In this document: positions 22,688-30,069 of the stretch, one piece after another
Position numbering within the stretch: the stretch's first letter is position 1
Layout of the letters: each line of letters begins with the position of its first letter
DNA from: a virus
Length of the DNA stretch: 39,314 bases
Virus record (IMG/VR): IMGVR_UViG_3300023180_000146
Location: 1-39,314 of that record
Strand: one strand, 5' to 3'
The notes under the pieces: generated by a model
Told to the model about the DNA's origin: nothing
Seen by the model: only the letters and a program-made list of their open reading frames with translations
The model's database searches: none
Made by a program: the position numbers and the translations under genes

Positions 22688-23152
22688 TTATGCAATCGTG
22701 CAACCCTGATTTGACAGAATTTGCCAAGATGAGTTGTTGTATAGCAACGTGATACTGTCGCCAGCATCTTCCATGGTGATGCTTGCACCGTTCGTAAATG
22801 CGGCAGGATCAATCTGCACATCACCAGCGTCAACAATCAAAGTAATAATCTTGATTTGACCTTGAACACCAGCGGCAAGTGTCAATGCATTTACACCAGT
22901 AGTCGCGGCAGTTGATGTGATATTACAGATTGGTGAAGTTACGTCAATAGCGGCAGTTGCACCCGCCGCTGTGATTGCTTCTGCAGTACCATCAAATGCT
23001 AGAAAACCATCTAGTTTGATGTTACCCGCAATATTTTCTAACAGGTTTTGCACTGTCAGTTTTTTGTTTGTACCACCTTGTACGATGTGGAGCAAGTCTG
23101 CACTTGCACCAGTTGACGCGGCGGTTAGTTCGCTAATTTTTTGGTCTGCCAT
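22688..23152 (-). CDS. Virion structural or fibre-type protein
   Basis: A 154-residue protein. The opening KISELTAASTGASADLLHIVQGGTNKKLTVQNLL is the typical N-terminal segment of many phage fibre and head-decoration proteins ('ISELTA...DLLxIVxGG...KKLTVxNLL'). The rest is Ala/Thr/Gly-rich beta sequence with an end like a trimeric beta-structure (SITLLYNNSSWQILSNQG). It is expected to be on the virion surface. AGGAGACT precedes the ATG. Confidence 0.78.
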   Translation of the reverse strand: MADQKISELTAASTGASADLLHIVQGGTNKKLTVQNLLENIAGNIKLDGFLAFDGTAEAITAAGATAAIDVTSPICNITSTAATTGVNALTLAAGVQGQIKIITLIVDAGDVQIDPAAFTNGASITMEDAGDSITLLYNNSSWQILSNQGCTIA

Positions 23153-23218
23153 GTTAGTCTCCTATTTTGCAGTTTTAATTCACTCTATGCTTTGTTACAA
23201 GACATAGACTTTTCTAGG

Positions 23219-23242
23219 GGGGCGCAGACTATCTGGCGCCCC
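23219..23242 (-). terminator. GC-rich hairpin after structural gene
   Basis: A perfect 7-bp all-GC stem (GGGGCGC with GCGCCCC, plus-strand arms 23219-23225 and 23236-23242), extended by three more pairs after a bulge. It starts 7 bases after the stop codon of the gene at 23249. There is no T-tract on the minus strand, so it may terminate poorly and instead protect the mRNA end or separate expression levels. Confidence 0.55.
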
Positions 23243-23248
23243 AATTTA

Positions 23249-24028
23249 TTATGCTACAACTGTTACAGTTTTTGCTGTTGCACCAGTCAATGCAAGTGAC
23301 ACTGCTTGTGCGCCAAGTGTTACTGTTCCTGTTGCTCCTGTACCAGCACCACCTGTCAAAGTTACAGTTGGTGTATTGATGTAACCAGTACCAGCGTTAG
23401 TAACTGTGAATGCTGTTACTGCACCGGCGGCAACGGTAGCGGTTGCTGTTGCTTGTGTACCACCTGCTACGTCTGGTGCAGAAATTGCTACAGTTGGTGC
23501 TGATGTGTAACCAGACCCGCCTGCGCCCACTGCGATAGATGCAACTTGGTTGTTCTGCTGGTCAACAATTGTACCAGAGTTCAATGCAATGTTGCCTGTA
23601 CCACCGAATGTCAATACATCATCTTCTGATACAGTTTGTGATGCCGCTGTAAATCTCAGTGAGTTTGCAGTTGTACCTGTACCTGTATAAGTCAATGTGT
23701 AGTTACCATCACCATCACCGGATTCGTCACCATTAACAACAGTGACTTGTGGTGAACCAGTTACGGTCACTTCTTCGTTGAACTGTACTTCGACAGTAAT
23801 TGTTTCAGTACCGTCATTCAGTTCAGTTGTGATAAATTCTACTGAAGTAACTTCAGGAACATTAAGTTTCGCTGATAAGTTACCGATTGCTACAAGCACT
23901 TCTTCCAGTCCAGTAGATGGGTTTCTGAAAACCCAACCGCGAGGATCGGCGAAAGTGTCTGCTTTCTGTGCGTCAGTCAAAAACTTTGGTTTTGCTTCTG
24001 CACTGTCGTTTGCGCCCCATGAAGACAT
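23249..24028 (-). CDS. Virion structural protein with Ig-like and SGY repeats
   Basis: A 259-residue protein. The N-terminus ([41 protein letters not shown]) resembles structural proteins of marine T4-like phages. Residues about 60-155 are Val/Thr-rich beta sequence like a cadherin or Ig-type domain; 165-240 hold two copies of a repeat ([14 protein letters not shown] and [15 protein letters not shown]). Such repeats occur in surface-exposed fibre or decoration proteins. A late promoter box 45 bp upstream and a hairpin downstream suggest it has its own strong late transcript. Confidence 0.78.
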   Translation of the reverse strand: MSSWGANDSAEAKPKFLTDAQKADTFADPRGWVFRNPSTGLEEVLVAIGNLSAKLNVPEVTSVEFITTELNDGTETITVEVQFNEEVTVTGSPQVTVVNGDESGDGDGNYTLTYTGTGTTANSLRFTAASQTVSEDDVLTFGGTGNIALNSGTIVDQQNNQVASIAVGAGGSGYTSAPTVAISAPDVAGGTQATATATVAAGAVTAFTVTNAGTGYINTPTVTLTGGAGTGATGTVTLGAQAVSLALTGATAKTVTVVA

Positions 24029-24050
24029 GTTTATTTCTCCTATTTGTTTA

Positions 24051-24569
24051 TTAGAAACCGTGTTTCTTTAAAGTATTTATAGTTCTTTTAACGTCAGTGT
24101 GATGAATACCTATACCACCTGCCGCTTCCCATTCACGAATATTTTTGATATAATCATCAATCAATATGTTTGCAATACCATCTTGCACTGCATATTTCTG
24201 TTTGTCTTCTCGTTTGACAAGATTTATGCGTTGCTTCGGTATCATCAAATTCTTTTTAATCCAGAAGTTCTTACCATCTTTGCAGTTTTTATCCCAGTTT
24301 GCATAAGCAGACAAGATATGAGGTTGACTAGATTTGACATAACGATACAGTTGTTGACCGCCTGGCATCCAGTCTAACTCATGCCAGAAGCGAGGATTCT
24401 GTTCAATTTCTGCTTTGATTTTACCTTTACCTTTATTATTCAAATCGGGTGATGTAAAATCTTCTCCAGTAGTGTCAGCGACACCTTTAATGAAGTCTGC
24501 TAAAACTCCATCCATGTCTAAGAATATCTTCGCTTGTCCTTTTTGTTCAAACTGCTTTAATGTAATCAT
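24051..24569 (-). CDS. HAD-family phosphatase (5'-nucleotidase-like)
   Basis: A 172-residue HAD hydrolase. The nucleophile motif is [11 protein letters not shown] (D18, D20), the C-terminal acidic motif is [23 protein letters not shown]. This matches the 5' deoxyribonucleotidase-like group often found in phages. It would remove phosphate from nucleotides or similar small molecules. The gene abuts the upstream one (TAAATG) and its end contains a late promoter box for the next gene. Confidence 0.87.
   Translation of the reverse strand: MITLKQFEQKGQAKIFLDMDGVLADFIKGVADTTGEDFTSPDLNNKGKGKIKAEIEQNPRFWHELDWMPGGQQLYRYVKSSQPHILSAYANWDKNCKDGKNFWIKKNLMIPKQRINLVKREDKQKYAVQDGIANILIDDYIKNIREWEAAGGIGIHHTDVKRTINTLKKHGF
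24074..24081 (-). promoter_or_regulatory. T4-type late promoter box TATAAATA
   Basis: An exact TATAAATA, 45 bp before the ATG of the structural gene at 23249-24028. It overlaps the last codons of the HAD gene. The position before a virion gene makes it a strong late-promoter candidate. Confidence 0.7.
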
Positions 24570-24818
24570 TTATTCATCTACTTCTTTCGGTTTATCTTTT
24601 ACGTTGTGACTTACTTTCATGACTGTCTCTCTCAAGTTGTCAGCGAAAACCAAATTCAATCGATTTGTAATCTCATGGTCTGGTGTTTCTTTTATCTTCA
24701 ACTCTATATTAACATCATTATCACAAAAGTCAAGACCTAAATCACGAACTTTCTTAATAAAGTTAAACCACAAATCTTCTACTTTGGGAACATCTTCCCT
24801 TGTAAATTGCTTTGCCAT
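24570..24818 (-). CDS. Hypothetical protein, 82 residues
   Basis: A small acidic protein (MAKQFTREDVPKVEDLWFNFIKK...) with a likely helix-strand-helix pattern (NDVNIELKIKETPDHEITNRLNLVF). It is packed against the HAD gene downstream with no gap. No family recognised. Confidence 0.65.
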   Translation of the reverse strand: MAKQFTREDVPKVEDLWFNFIKKVRDLGLDFCDNDVNIELKIKETPDHEITNRLNLVFADNLRETVMKVSHNVKDKPKEVDE

Positions 24819-24842
24819 TGAACTGTCTGTGACTGAATCCGA

Positions 24843-25052
24843 TTAGTCGGATTCGTTGTCACCTTTCCAATTCTTATCAATATAGTCAAAGAATGCTTTT
24901 TTATCTCCTGCTGATAGTTCTGAAGGTGAACTTACACCTCTTTTCTTCAGTTCTTTTGCAAAAAACTTTTGATAAGCACTTTGGTCTTTATCTTCGATTG
25001 TCGGACGCTCTCTCTCTTTTAAGATGAACGGATTACCAATTCCTAAACTCAT
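24843..25052 (-). CDS. Small conserved head-module-type protein
   Basis: A 69-residue protein. The C-terminal FFAKELKKRGVSSPSELSAGDKKAFFDYIDKNWKGDNESD is a motif ('KxFGVSSPSELS..KKxEFFNYVDKNWK') I have seen repeatedly at the ends of small marine T4-like phage proteins. The function is unknown; a link to head assembly is inference. It overlaps the upstream gene by 4 bases (ATGA). Confidence 0.65.
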   Translation of the reverse strand: MSLGIGNPFILKERERPTIEDKDQSAYQKFFAKELKKRGVSSPSELSAGDKKAFFDYIDKNWKGDNESD

Positions 25053-25633
25053 TTTTTTTCTCCTTTAGGTTTCTCGCCACGCTCTTTTTTAGAGATTGCG
25101 ATTGCCGCTTGTTGTGCGGGACTTACTGCTTCGACTTTATCATGGTCGATATTAGCATGAAGTGATTTCATATCTTCATGCGTTGCTGATAGTTTATTTT
25201 GCATCCACTCAGGAAACTCGCCACCATTCTTAATGTGGTCCATAATTTCATTTGCGGCATACGCCATGAACTTTAACTGTTGCATCGCCATTGAACTTTC
25301 ATCTGGTGATGCTGGTTCATCTTGTTCAGGCACATACTCTTCTCCTTGTACTTTTCTAGCAAGGTCTGCATCTGCTTTACCCCATGTACCAGAAGATTTA
25401 GTGACAAATGAATTAACTCGCGCCATACCCCATTGTTGTGGAGTGGTACCTGGACGATGACCACCTTTCCAAGCGGCAACTCCTCTATCATATACTTTCT
25501 TCAATACACCAAGAGGCATACCAGACTTGTCTGCCTTTTTCTTCAGACCTGCTTCTGCACTCTCAGTCATTTCTTCTGAGTACATTTCATCCATAGTCTG
25601 ACGCATTGATTTGTAAATTGTTTTATCTGTCAT
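25049..25633 (-). CDS. DUF5824-like conserved phage protein
   Basis: A 194-residue protein. GLKKKADKSGMPLGVLKKVYDRGVAAWKGGHRPGTTPQQWGMARVNSFVTK (about residues 29-79) is the core of a family I believe is DUF5824, common in marine T4-like phages. The central part is helical (AMQQLKFMAYAANEIMDHIKN), the tail basic. No activity is known to me. It overlaps both neighbours by 4 bases. Confidence 0.75.
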   Translation of the reverse strand: MTDKTIYKSMRQTMDEMYSEEMTESAEAGLKKKADKSGMPLGVLKKVYDRGVAAWKGGHRPGTTPQQWGMARVNSFVTKSSGTWGKADADLARKVQGEEYVPEQDEPASPDESSMAMQQLKFMAYAANEIMDHIKNGGEFPEWMQNKLSATHEDMKSLHANIDHDKVEAVSPAQQAAIAISKKERGEKPKGEKK

Positions 25634-25902
25634 TTATCTTCCCAAATCTTTATTTTAAGATTTCCTTTTCCTTTTATTACTCTGTGATACTCTAATGCTG
25701 GTATCTTATAAATCTTTCCTTTTATCAGTTCTTCAGGTAGTTGATTATCTAACTGCAACTTCCACCCTTCACCTTCTAAAATTGTTATCTCTCTATTGTA
25801 TTTATCCCTATGCCAAATCAACTCTGCATCTTCAACATCTTCGCTGAAAATACGTTCATCTCCTCTATCGGTGTAGGGTTTACCAGAAGAAGTTTCCGCC
25901 AC
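25630..25902 (-). CDS. Cupin-like small protein
   Basis: A 90-residue protein with a GTG start (AGGA a few bases before it). ELIWHRDKYNREITILEGEGWKLQLDNQLPEELIKGKIYKIPALEYHRVIKG has the layout of a single cupin barrel: HRDxxxRxxxxxEGxGW then P-x-x-x-YHRVIKG. In marine T4-like phages this is a frequent unknown protein; metal-dependent binding or catalysis is possible. It overlaps the end of the large fusion gene by 23 bases. Confidence 0.72.
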   Translation of the reverse strand: MAETSSGKPYTDRGDERIFSEDVEDAELIWHRDKYNREITILEGEGWKLQLDNQLPEELIKGKIYKIPALEYHRVIKGKGNLKIKIWEDK

Positions 25903-28738
25903 CAGATAATCCTAACTGCTTTGCATAATAAGGCATACGACACGCCCAATAACCGGGTTTTGTCTTGTCTTTCTTAGTGCTACATTGATGTCGTGCGGCG
26001 AATGACTTTCTTGCTTCTGGATCATTTAGTTTAATCTTCAGACCAGTAGTATCACCCCAACTGACTTTTTTGATATTACCAGATGATGGGTCTTTCACAT
26101 ACACATAGTACTTCTTAGGTCCACCTGCTTTAGGTTTGTTTAATTCGGGTTGCTTTTCTTCTTCCATCATTGGACAGTCAAGTGGTACATGATTACCTTC
26201 ATACATTGCAAATGAACCAATGTCACTCTCAAGCAACTCTCTGTCGAAACTATCTAAATCACTTCTATCAATAGATTTTTTCCATTCATTGAATGTCTCG
26301 TAATACATCTCAGAACCCACACGATATTCATTTGCTTCTATTAGTCTGGACTCCTGTTTATTCTGATTGCGTAATCTTTCTTGTTCTAGTTTCTTTAGTT
26401 TGGGTTTCACACGCATAGCAATACGATTAATCAGTGCGCCTTTACCTTGCATTCTTTTTTCTACTGCTTGCTTTTCTGCAAAACTCAACTCATTATAGTT
26501 CTTACCCTTAATGAATTTTTTACGAATAAGATTTCTAGCATGACGTTGCGCTCTTGACTGTAACTTCTCAGGTGAAGACGGTCTTTTCAGCGCAATTTTT
26601 CTTGCTCTTGCAATCTTACCTTTTAGTCTACGCATTTGTTGACTGCGCTTAAATCTCTGCGCTGGTGTTAGAACTTCATTCACCCATTTGTAGTTATCAT
26701 CAATAACACCTTTTTCTTCGCCATCACGATTGATACGCAATTCTTCATCATCGTCATCGTGGTCACCATCATTATCCAAGTCTGGATACAAATCAGGCAA
26801 ATCTTCGATTTCATCATATGCATCAATTATCTTTTCAAGTTCTATTGCTAATGCATCGTCATCATCACCTTCAACTTGTTCAGTATCTTCTAAAAATAAA
26901 TCGATGTTCCACTCTTCATCCAATTCAAGTTCTTCACGAACTGTAATAGGAAAATTAAGTTGCTTCATAACTTTAGAAAATACATCAAACTTCGATAAAT
27001 CAAATCTTTTATCGCCTTCAGCATTTTTCTTGTTTACAAACTTCATAAGTTCTCTAGCAACTTCAGGTGTAACTTTAACAACTTTACCACCATCTAACTT
27101 AACATCTTTTGGTCTTTTATCTCTGTTAGTTTCAATATTTGATAGTACTTTTTGAATAGGACTCTGCTTTACTGGTTGCTTTTTCTTACGCAAGAATTCA
27201 CGCAACCCATCTTCTTCAGCATGTGTAATTCGACTTTCATCAACTTGTGGTTTATCACCTGCTTTGGAACGATACCACATCTTAATCTGTGGGTCCATCA
27301 GACGCTTACCAATAGAAAACTTTCTTGCATCTCTGAACATCTTCTGAAGACGCTGTTTGACTTCTTGCTTATTTGCACCAGCAACTAGCATTGTACCGAT
27401 ATCTTCAATCTCTACTTCAAATGCAACCTCTGCCGCTTCTGCAAGTGTCTGTTCTGATACTAGTCTAGCAAGAACTCTTGCATCAATACCTTTAATCTGT
27501 TTAGCAACAACAGCGGCATAATATGCAGGGTCATGCTTCAACTTCTTCATACCACCTGCTTCTTTTGCTTTGCGGTCTAAGATTTGCTGTAATAATTGCT
27601 GTGCTTTATCGTAACCACGCTGATTAGTATATGTTCCTAATAGGTCAGTCAACCACCGTGGCATCTCATCTAACTGCTGATGCTCTTTGAAAGATAGTGT
27701 TTCACCAAACATCGCTTTGAATTTCTTAGTGTGCGTTGAAGGTTTTGTCTTTGCTGTAGCATCTCCAGGTGCTGGTTTGTAAGCACTTGGGTCGTCATCT
27801 GATTTCTCTGCGCCCTTCTTGAAATGTGCATCTCTGGCAGATTTGGTAGACTTGGACTTGAGTCCTGCAAAGTATTTTGCTGGTTGTGTACCGTCTTTAT
27901 CGGCGATATCTTTATCTTGTCTAACTTCGGTGTCATCGTCTTTCGCTGATTTCTTTTCTGTAAGGTCGGATAACCACTTTGTATGTACATTACCATCTGC
28001 TCCTTTGCAGTACAAGAAGTTTGTACCTTGCTCTACAATTTCGTATTCTTTGTTCTCATTCATATCATAGACTACATCGCCTACGTTGAAGAGTTCACCA
28101 ACTAAATATGCTTCACGCAATTCATCTCTGTCAAAAATTGCACTATCACTGATAGAATACACTTTGCGAATTTCGTTGTAGATTGCAGTCTTTTCTCTAT
28201 CTGATAGTTTAGATGCTAGTGCTTTCTTAAACGTATCAAGTTGACCAGTCTTCGCAAGTTCACGCAACTTAGTACCAGAGATACCTTCAACACCTTTTGC
28301 ATTAGGGTCACGCTTGCCAGCAGAGACGGAATCGATTGAGTTAAAATTGAATTCTTTTCCATTGTACTTCTTAATAAGATTGACCATCTCAGCATCGCGG
28401 TCTTCACCAAATACTAATACAATATCAGTGTAACCATCTGCTTCTAATTCTTTTGCAACTTCGATAATTGTTCTTGCTCTCGACTTCACAAAAATGCCGA
28501 ATGCTTTCTTAGCATACTTTGCTTTACTATTATAAGTCAAAGGGTCTTTTTCTTTGTTGCTTGTATGAGACAAGTAAAGACGGGCATCGGCGCCTCGCGT
28601 CTTTGCTTCTGATTTGATTTTGTTTACAAGTTTCTCATGTCCAATAGTAGGAGGATTCATTCTACCGAATGAGAATACAACTTTTTTTTCTTTTGCTTCC
28701 TTCAGTCTTTGCTGAAGTTCATTAAACTTTAGTGTCAT
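25880..28738 (-). CDS. Large fusion protein with N-terminal NMNAT-like nucleotidyltransferase
   Basis: A 952-residue multi-domain protein. Residues about 18-200 are a cytidylyltransferase/NMNAT-like domain: FSFGRMNPPTIGH (HxGH variant TIGH, 31-34) and GVEGISGTKLRE (ISxTxxR-type, 150-160). A linker follows. The middle has a helix-rich domain, an acidic calcium-loop-like stretch (DLDNDGDHDDDDEE), a very basic domain (EVLTPAQRFKRSQQMRRLKGKIARARKIALK) and a C-terminal domain (FAARHQCSTKKDKTKPGYW) known to me from other marine phage proteins. The ATG at 28738 forms an ATGA overlap with the ligase-like gene, after a GGTGA site. The substrate (nicotinamide mononucleotide or other) and the reason for the fusion are unknown. 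Confidence 0.78.
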   Translation of the reverse strand: MTLKFNELQQRLKEAKEKKVVFSFGRMNPPTIGHEKLVNKIKSEAKTRGADARLYLSHTSNKEKDPLTYNSKAKYAKKAFGIFVKSRARTIIEVAKELEADGYTDIVLVFGEDRDAEMVNLIKKYNGKEFNFNSIDSVSAGKRDPNAKGVEGISGTKLRELAKTGQLDTFKKALASKLSDREKTAIYNEIRKVYSISDSAIFDRDELREAYLVGELFNVGDVVYDMNENKEYEIVEQGTNFLYCKGADGNVHTKWLSDLTEKKSAKDDDTEVRQDKDIADKDGTQPAKYFAGLKSKSTKSARDAHFKKGAEKSDDDPSAYKPAPGDATAKTKPSTHTKKFKAMFGETLSFKEHQQLDEMPRWLTDLLGTYTNQRGYDKAQQLLQQILDRKAKEAGGMKKLKHDPAYYAAVVAKQIKGIDARVLARLVSEQTLAEAAEVAFEVEIEDIGTMLVAGANKQEVKQRLQKMFRDARKFSIGKRLMDPQIKMWYRSKAGDKPQVDESRITHAEEDGLREFLRKKKQPVKQSPIQKVLSNIETNRDKRPKDVKLDGGKVVKVTPEVARELMKFVNKKNAEGDKRFDLSKFDVFSKVMKQLNFPITVREELELDEEWNIDLFLEDTEQVEGDDDDALAIELEKIIDAYDEIEDLPDLYPDLDNDGDHDDDDEELRINRDGEEKGVIDDNYKWVNEVLTPAQRFKRSQQMRRLKGKIARARKIALKRPSSPEKLQSRAQRHARNLIRKKFIKGKNYNELSFAEKQAVEKRMQGKGALINRIAMRVKPKLKKLEQERLRNQNKQESRLIEANEYRVGSEMYYETFNEWKKSIDRSDLDSFDRELLESDIGSFAMYEGNHVPLDCPMMEEEKQPELNKPKAGGPKKYYVYVKDPSSGNIKKVSWGDTTGLKIKLNDPEARKSFAARHQCSTKKDKTKPGYWACRMPYYAKQLGLSGGGNFFW

Positions 28739-29979
28739 TTTTTCACCCAATTTTTAGCGGCAGTGAAGTTAGCACGACTGAACTCTAAGCGGTTCACTAG
28801 TTTAACTGCATTACCCTTTAATCTGTCCACTGCCACAAACCCCTCAGGTTCTGTGGTCTTTAATCCATCATTTGTTCTCAGAAATGTCCCAATAGATTTC
28901 ACTTTCGACAATTTCTGCACCAATACATTCTTAGCGTCCATAATATAGTTATACAATAAAGTAGCATTCTGCAAATCTGCAGTTTGCTTTTCAATCTTAT
29001 TCAGTCCATCTTTCTTAATCTCAGTATACTTCTCTTTAGCACCTTCTGATTTTACACTTTCAATCTTCTTGTCTAACTTAGTAGTCCAATAAGTCTTAAA
29101 GTCAGCAACCATAGTGTTACTGTCAGGTAAATCATCGGTACTTCTGAAGTATGAGTTCAGATGAACCTTAAAGTTAGTTGGAATAGCGAATTGGTTCTTT
29201 TCATCAAAGTCACCTGCCATCTTATCTAGATAACTAGACACTTTAGGTAGAAGACTTTCAATCCGTTCGATGTAACCATTGAGATTTTCGGTTTCATCTT
29301 TAGTTAGTGTAACTGTGCCTGAAACATCTTTATATGAGGCATCATCGAACCAAACTGTCTTCGTTTTTCTCAACTTACTTATATTTATATTAAACGATGC
29401 TTTCATCGTCTGTAATGTCTTACCTTTATACTCTGTATGAAAGATAATACCCATTTTTGTTTTAGAAACAAACTTACCAAGAGGTCCGTTCTTAGGAATA
29501 GCATAGACAATTGTGTTAGGTTGAAAGATAATATACTCTTCACCTTCAATTGTCTTAGTCTGCAAGTCTGCTTTTGTATACATCATGTCACCTTGAATGA
29601 CACCTTTGATACCTAACTTAGACAATTCTTTAAGTGCAACTTCAAGTTTTTCGACAAGACCACCTTGGTGGTTCTTTTTAATATCTGCACTCGTTTTGTT
29701 TAACTTAGGACTTGCATTGAAAACTGATTTAGTCGCAACAAAGAACTTACCATCTTCTGGGTCGACACCACAGAAAATAGCAGGTGCACCATCCCATTTA
29801 GTAGTGATGTTTACACCAGTTCGAACATTACTTGATAGCATGTTACGAACTTCTTTCAGGAAGTTAATAGCATTTTCTGCACCACTAGCACCATCAGTGA
29901 TAATGGTTTCTTCGATATGTGTCAGATGCGTATTGCGGTTTTCTGACAACTGTTCTGTATGTTTCTTAAAACTAATCAT
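28735..29979 (-). CDS. Ligase-like covalent nucleotidyltransferase (DUF6267-like)
   Basis: A 414-residue protein that I associate with the DUF6267 family of marine phages. It shows the landmarks of the ATP-dependent ligase/RNA-capping superfamily in order: K61-W-D-G64 (motif I, candidate AMP-binding lysine) in NITTKWDGAPAIF, GVIQGDMMY (motif III position, Asp instead of the usual Glu), and near the C-terminus EGFV (379-382) and KLVN (393-396) like motifs IV and V. Between them lies a large insertion. A DNA or RNA joining or adenylylating activity is an inference. ATG 29979 is chosen; the promoter at 29986-30013 would start within a base or two of it. Confidence 0.7.
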   Translation of the reverse strand: MISFKKHTEQLSENRNTHLTHIEETIITDGASGAENAINFLKEVRNMLSSNVRTGVNITTKWDGAPAIFCGVDPEDGKFFVATKSVFNASPKLNKTSADIKKNHQGGLVEKLEVALKELSKLGIKGVIQGDMMYTKADLQTKTIEGEEYIIFQPNTIVYAIPKNGPLGKFVSKTKMGIIFHTEYKGKTLQTMKASFNINISKLRKTKTVWFDDASYKDVSGTVTLTKDETENLNGYIERIESLLPKVSSYLDKMAGDFDEKNQFAIPTNFKVHLNSYFRSTDDLPDSNTMVADFKTYWTTKLDKKIESVKSEGAKEKYTEIKKDGLNKIEKQTADLQNATLLYNYIMDAKNVLVQKLSKVKSIGTFLRTNDGLKTTEPEGFVAVDRLKGNAVKLVNRLEFSRANFTAAKNWVKK

Positions 29980-29985
29980 GCTTAT

Positions 29986-30013
29986 ACTATAACACACTTT
30001 CGGTAAAAGTCAA
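29986..30013 (-). promoter_or_regulatory. Sigma-70-like promoter with A-rich upstream element
   Basis: -35 TTGACT (30013-30008), 16-bp spacer, -10 TATAGT (29991-29986). Upstream (30014-30050) lies a series of A-tracts on the minus strand. The start point predicted near 29979 coincides with the ATG of the ligase-like gene. Confidence 0.65.
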
Positions 30014-30069
30014 GGGTTTTTTTCACTTTTTCTCATTTTTTTTATACTATGTGATATTTTTGTCACACA

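Noticed and set aside
29382-29389. A TATAAATA box on the minus strand
   Set aside because: It is deep inside the ligase-like gene with no start codon or gene boundary downstream nearby, so chance in AT-rich DNA is the simplest explanation.
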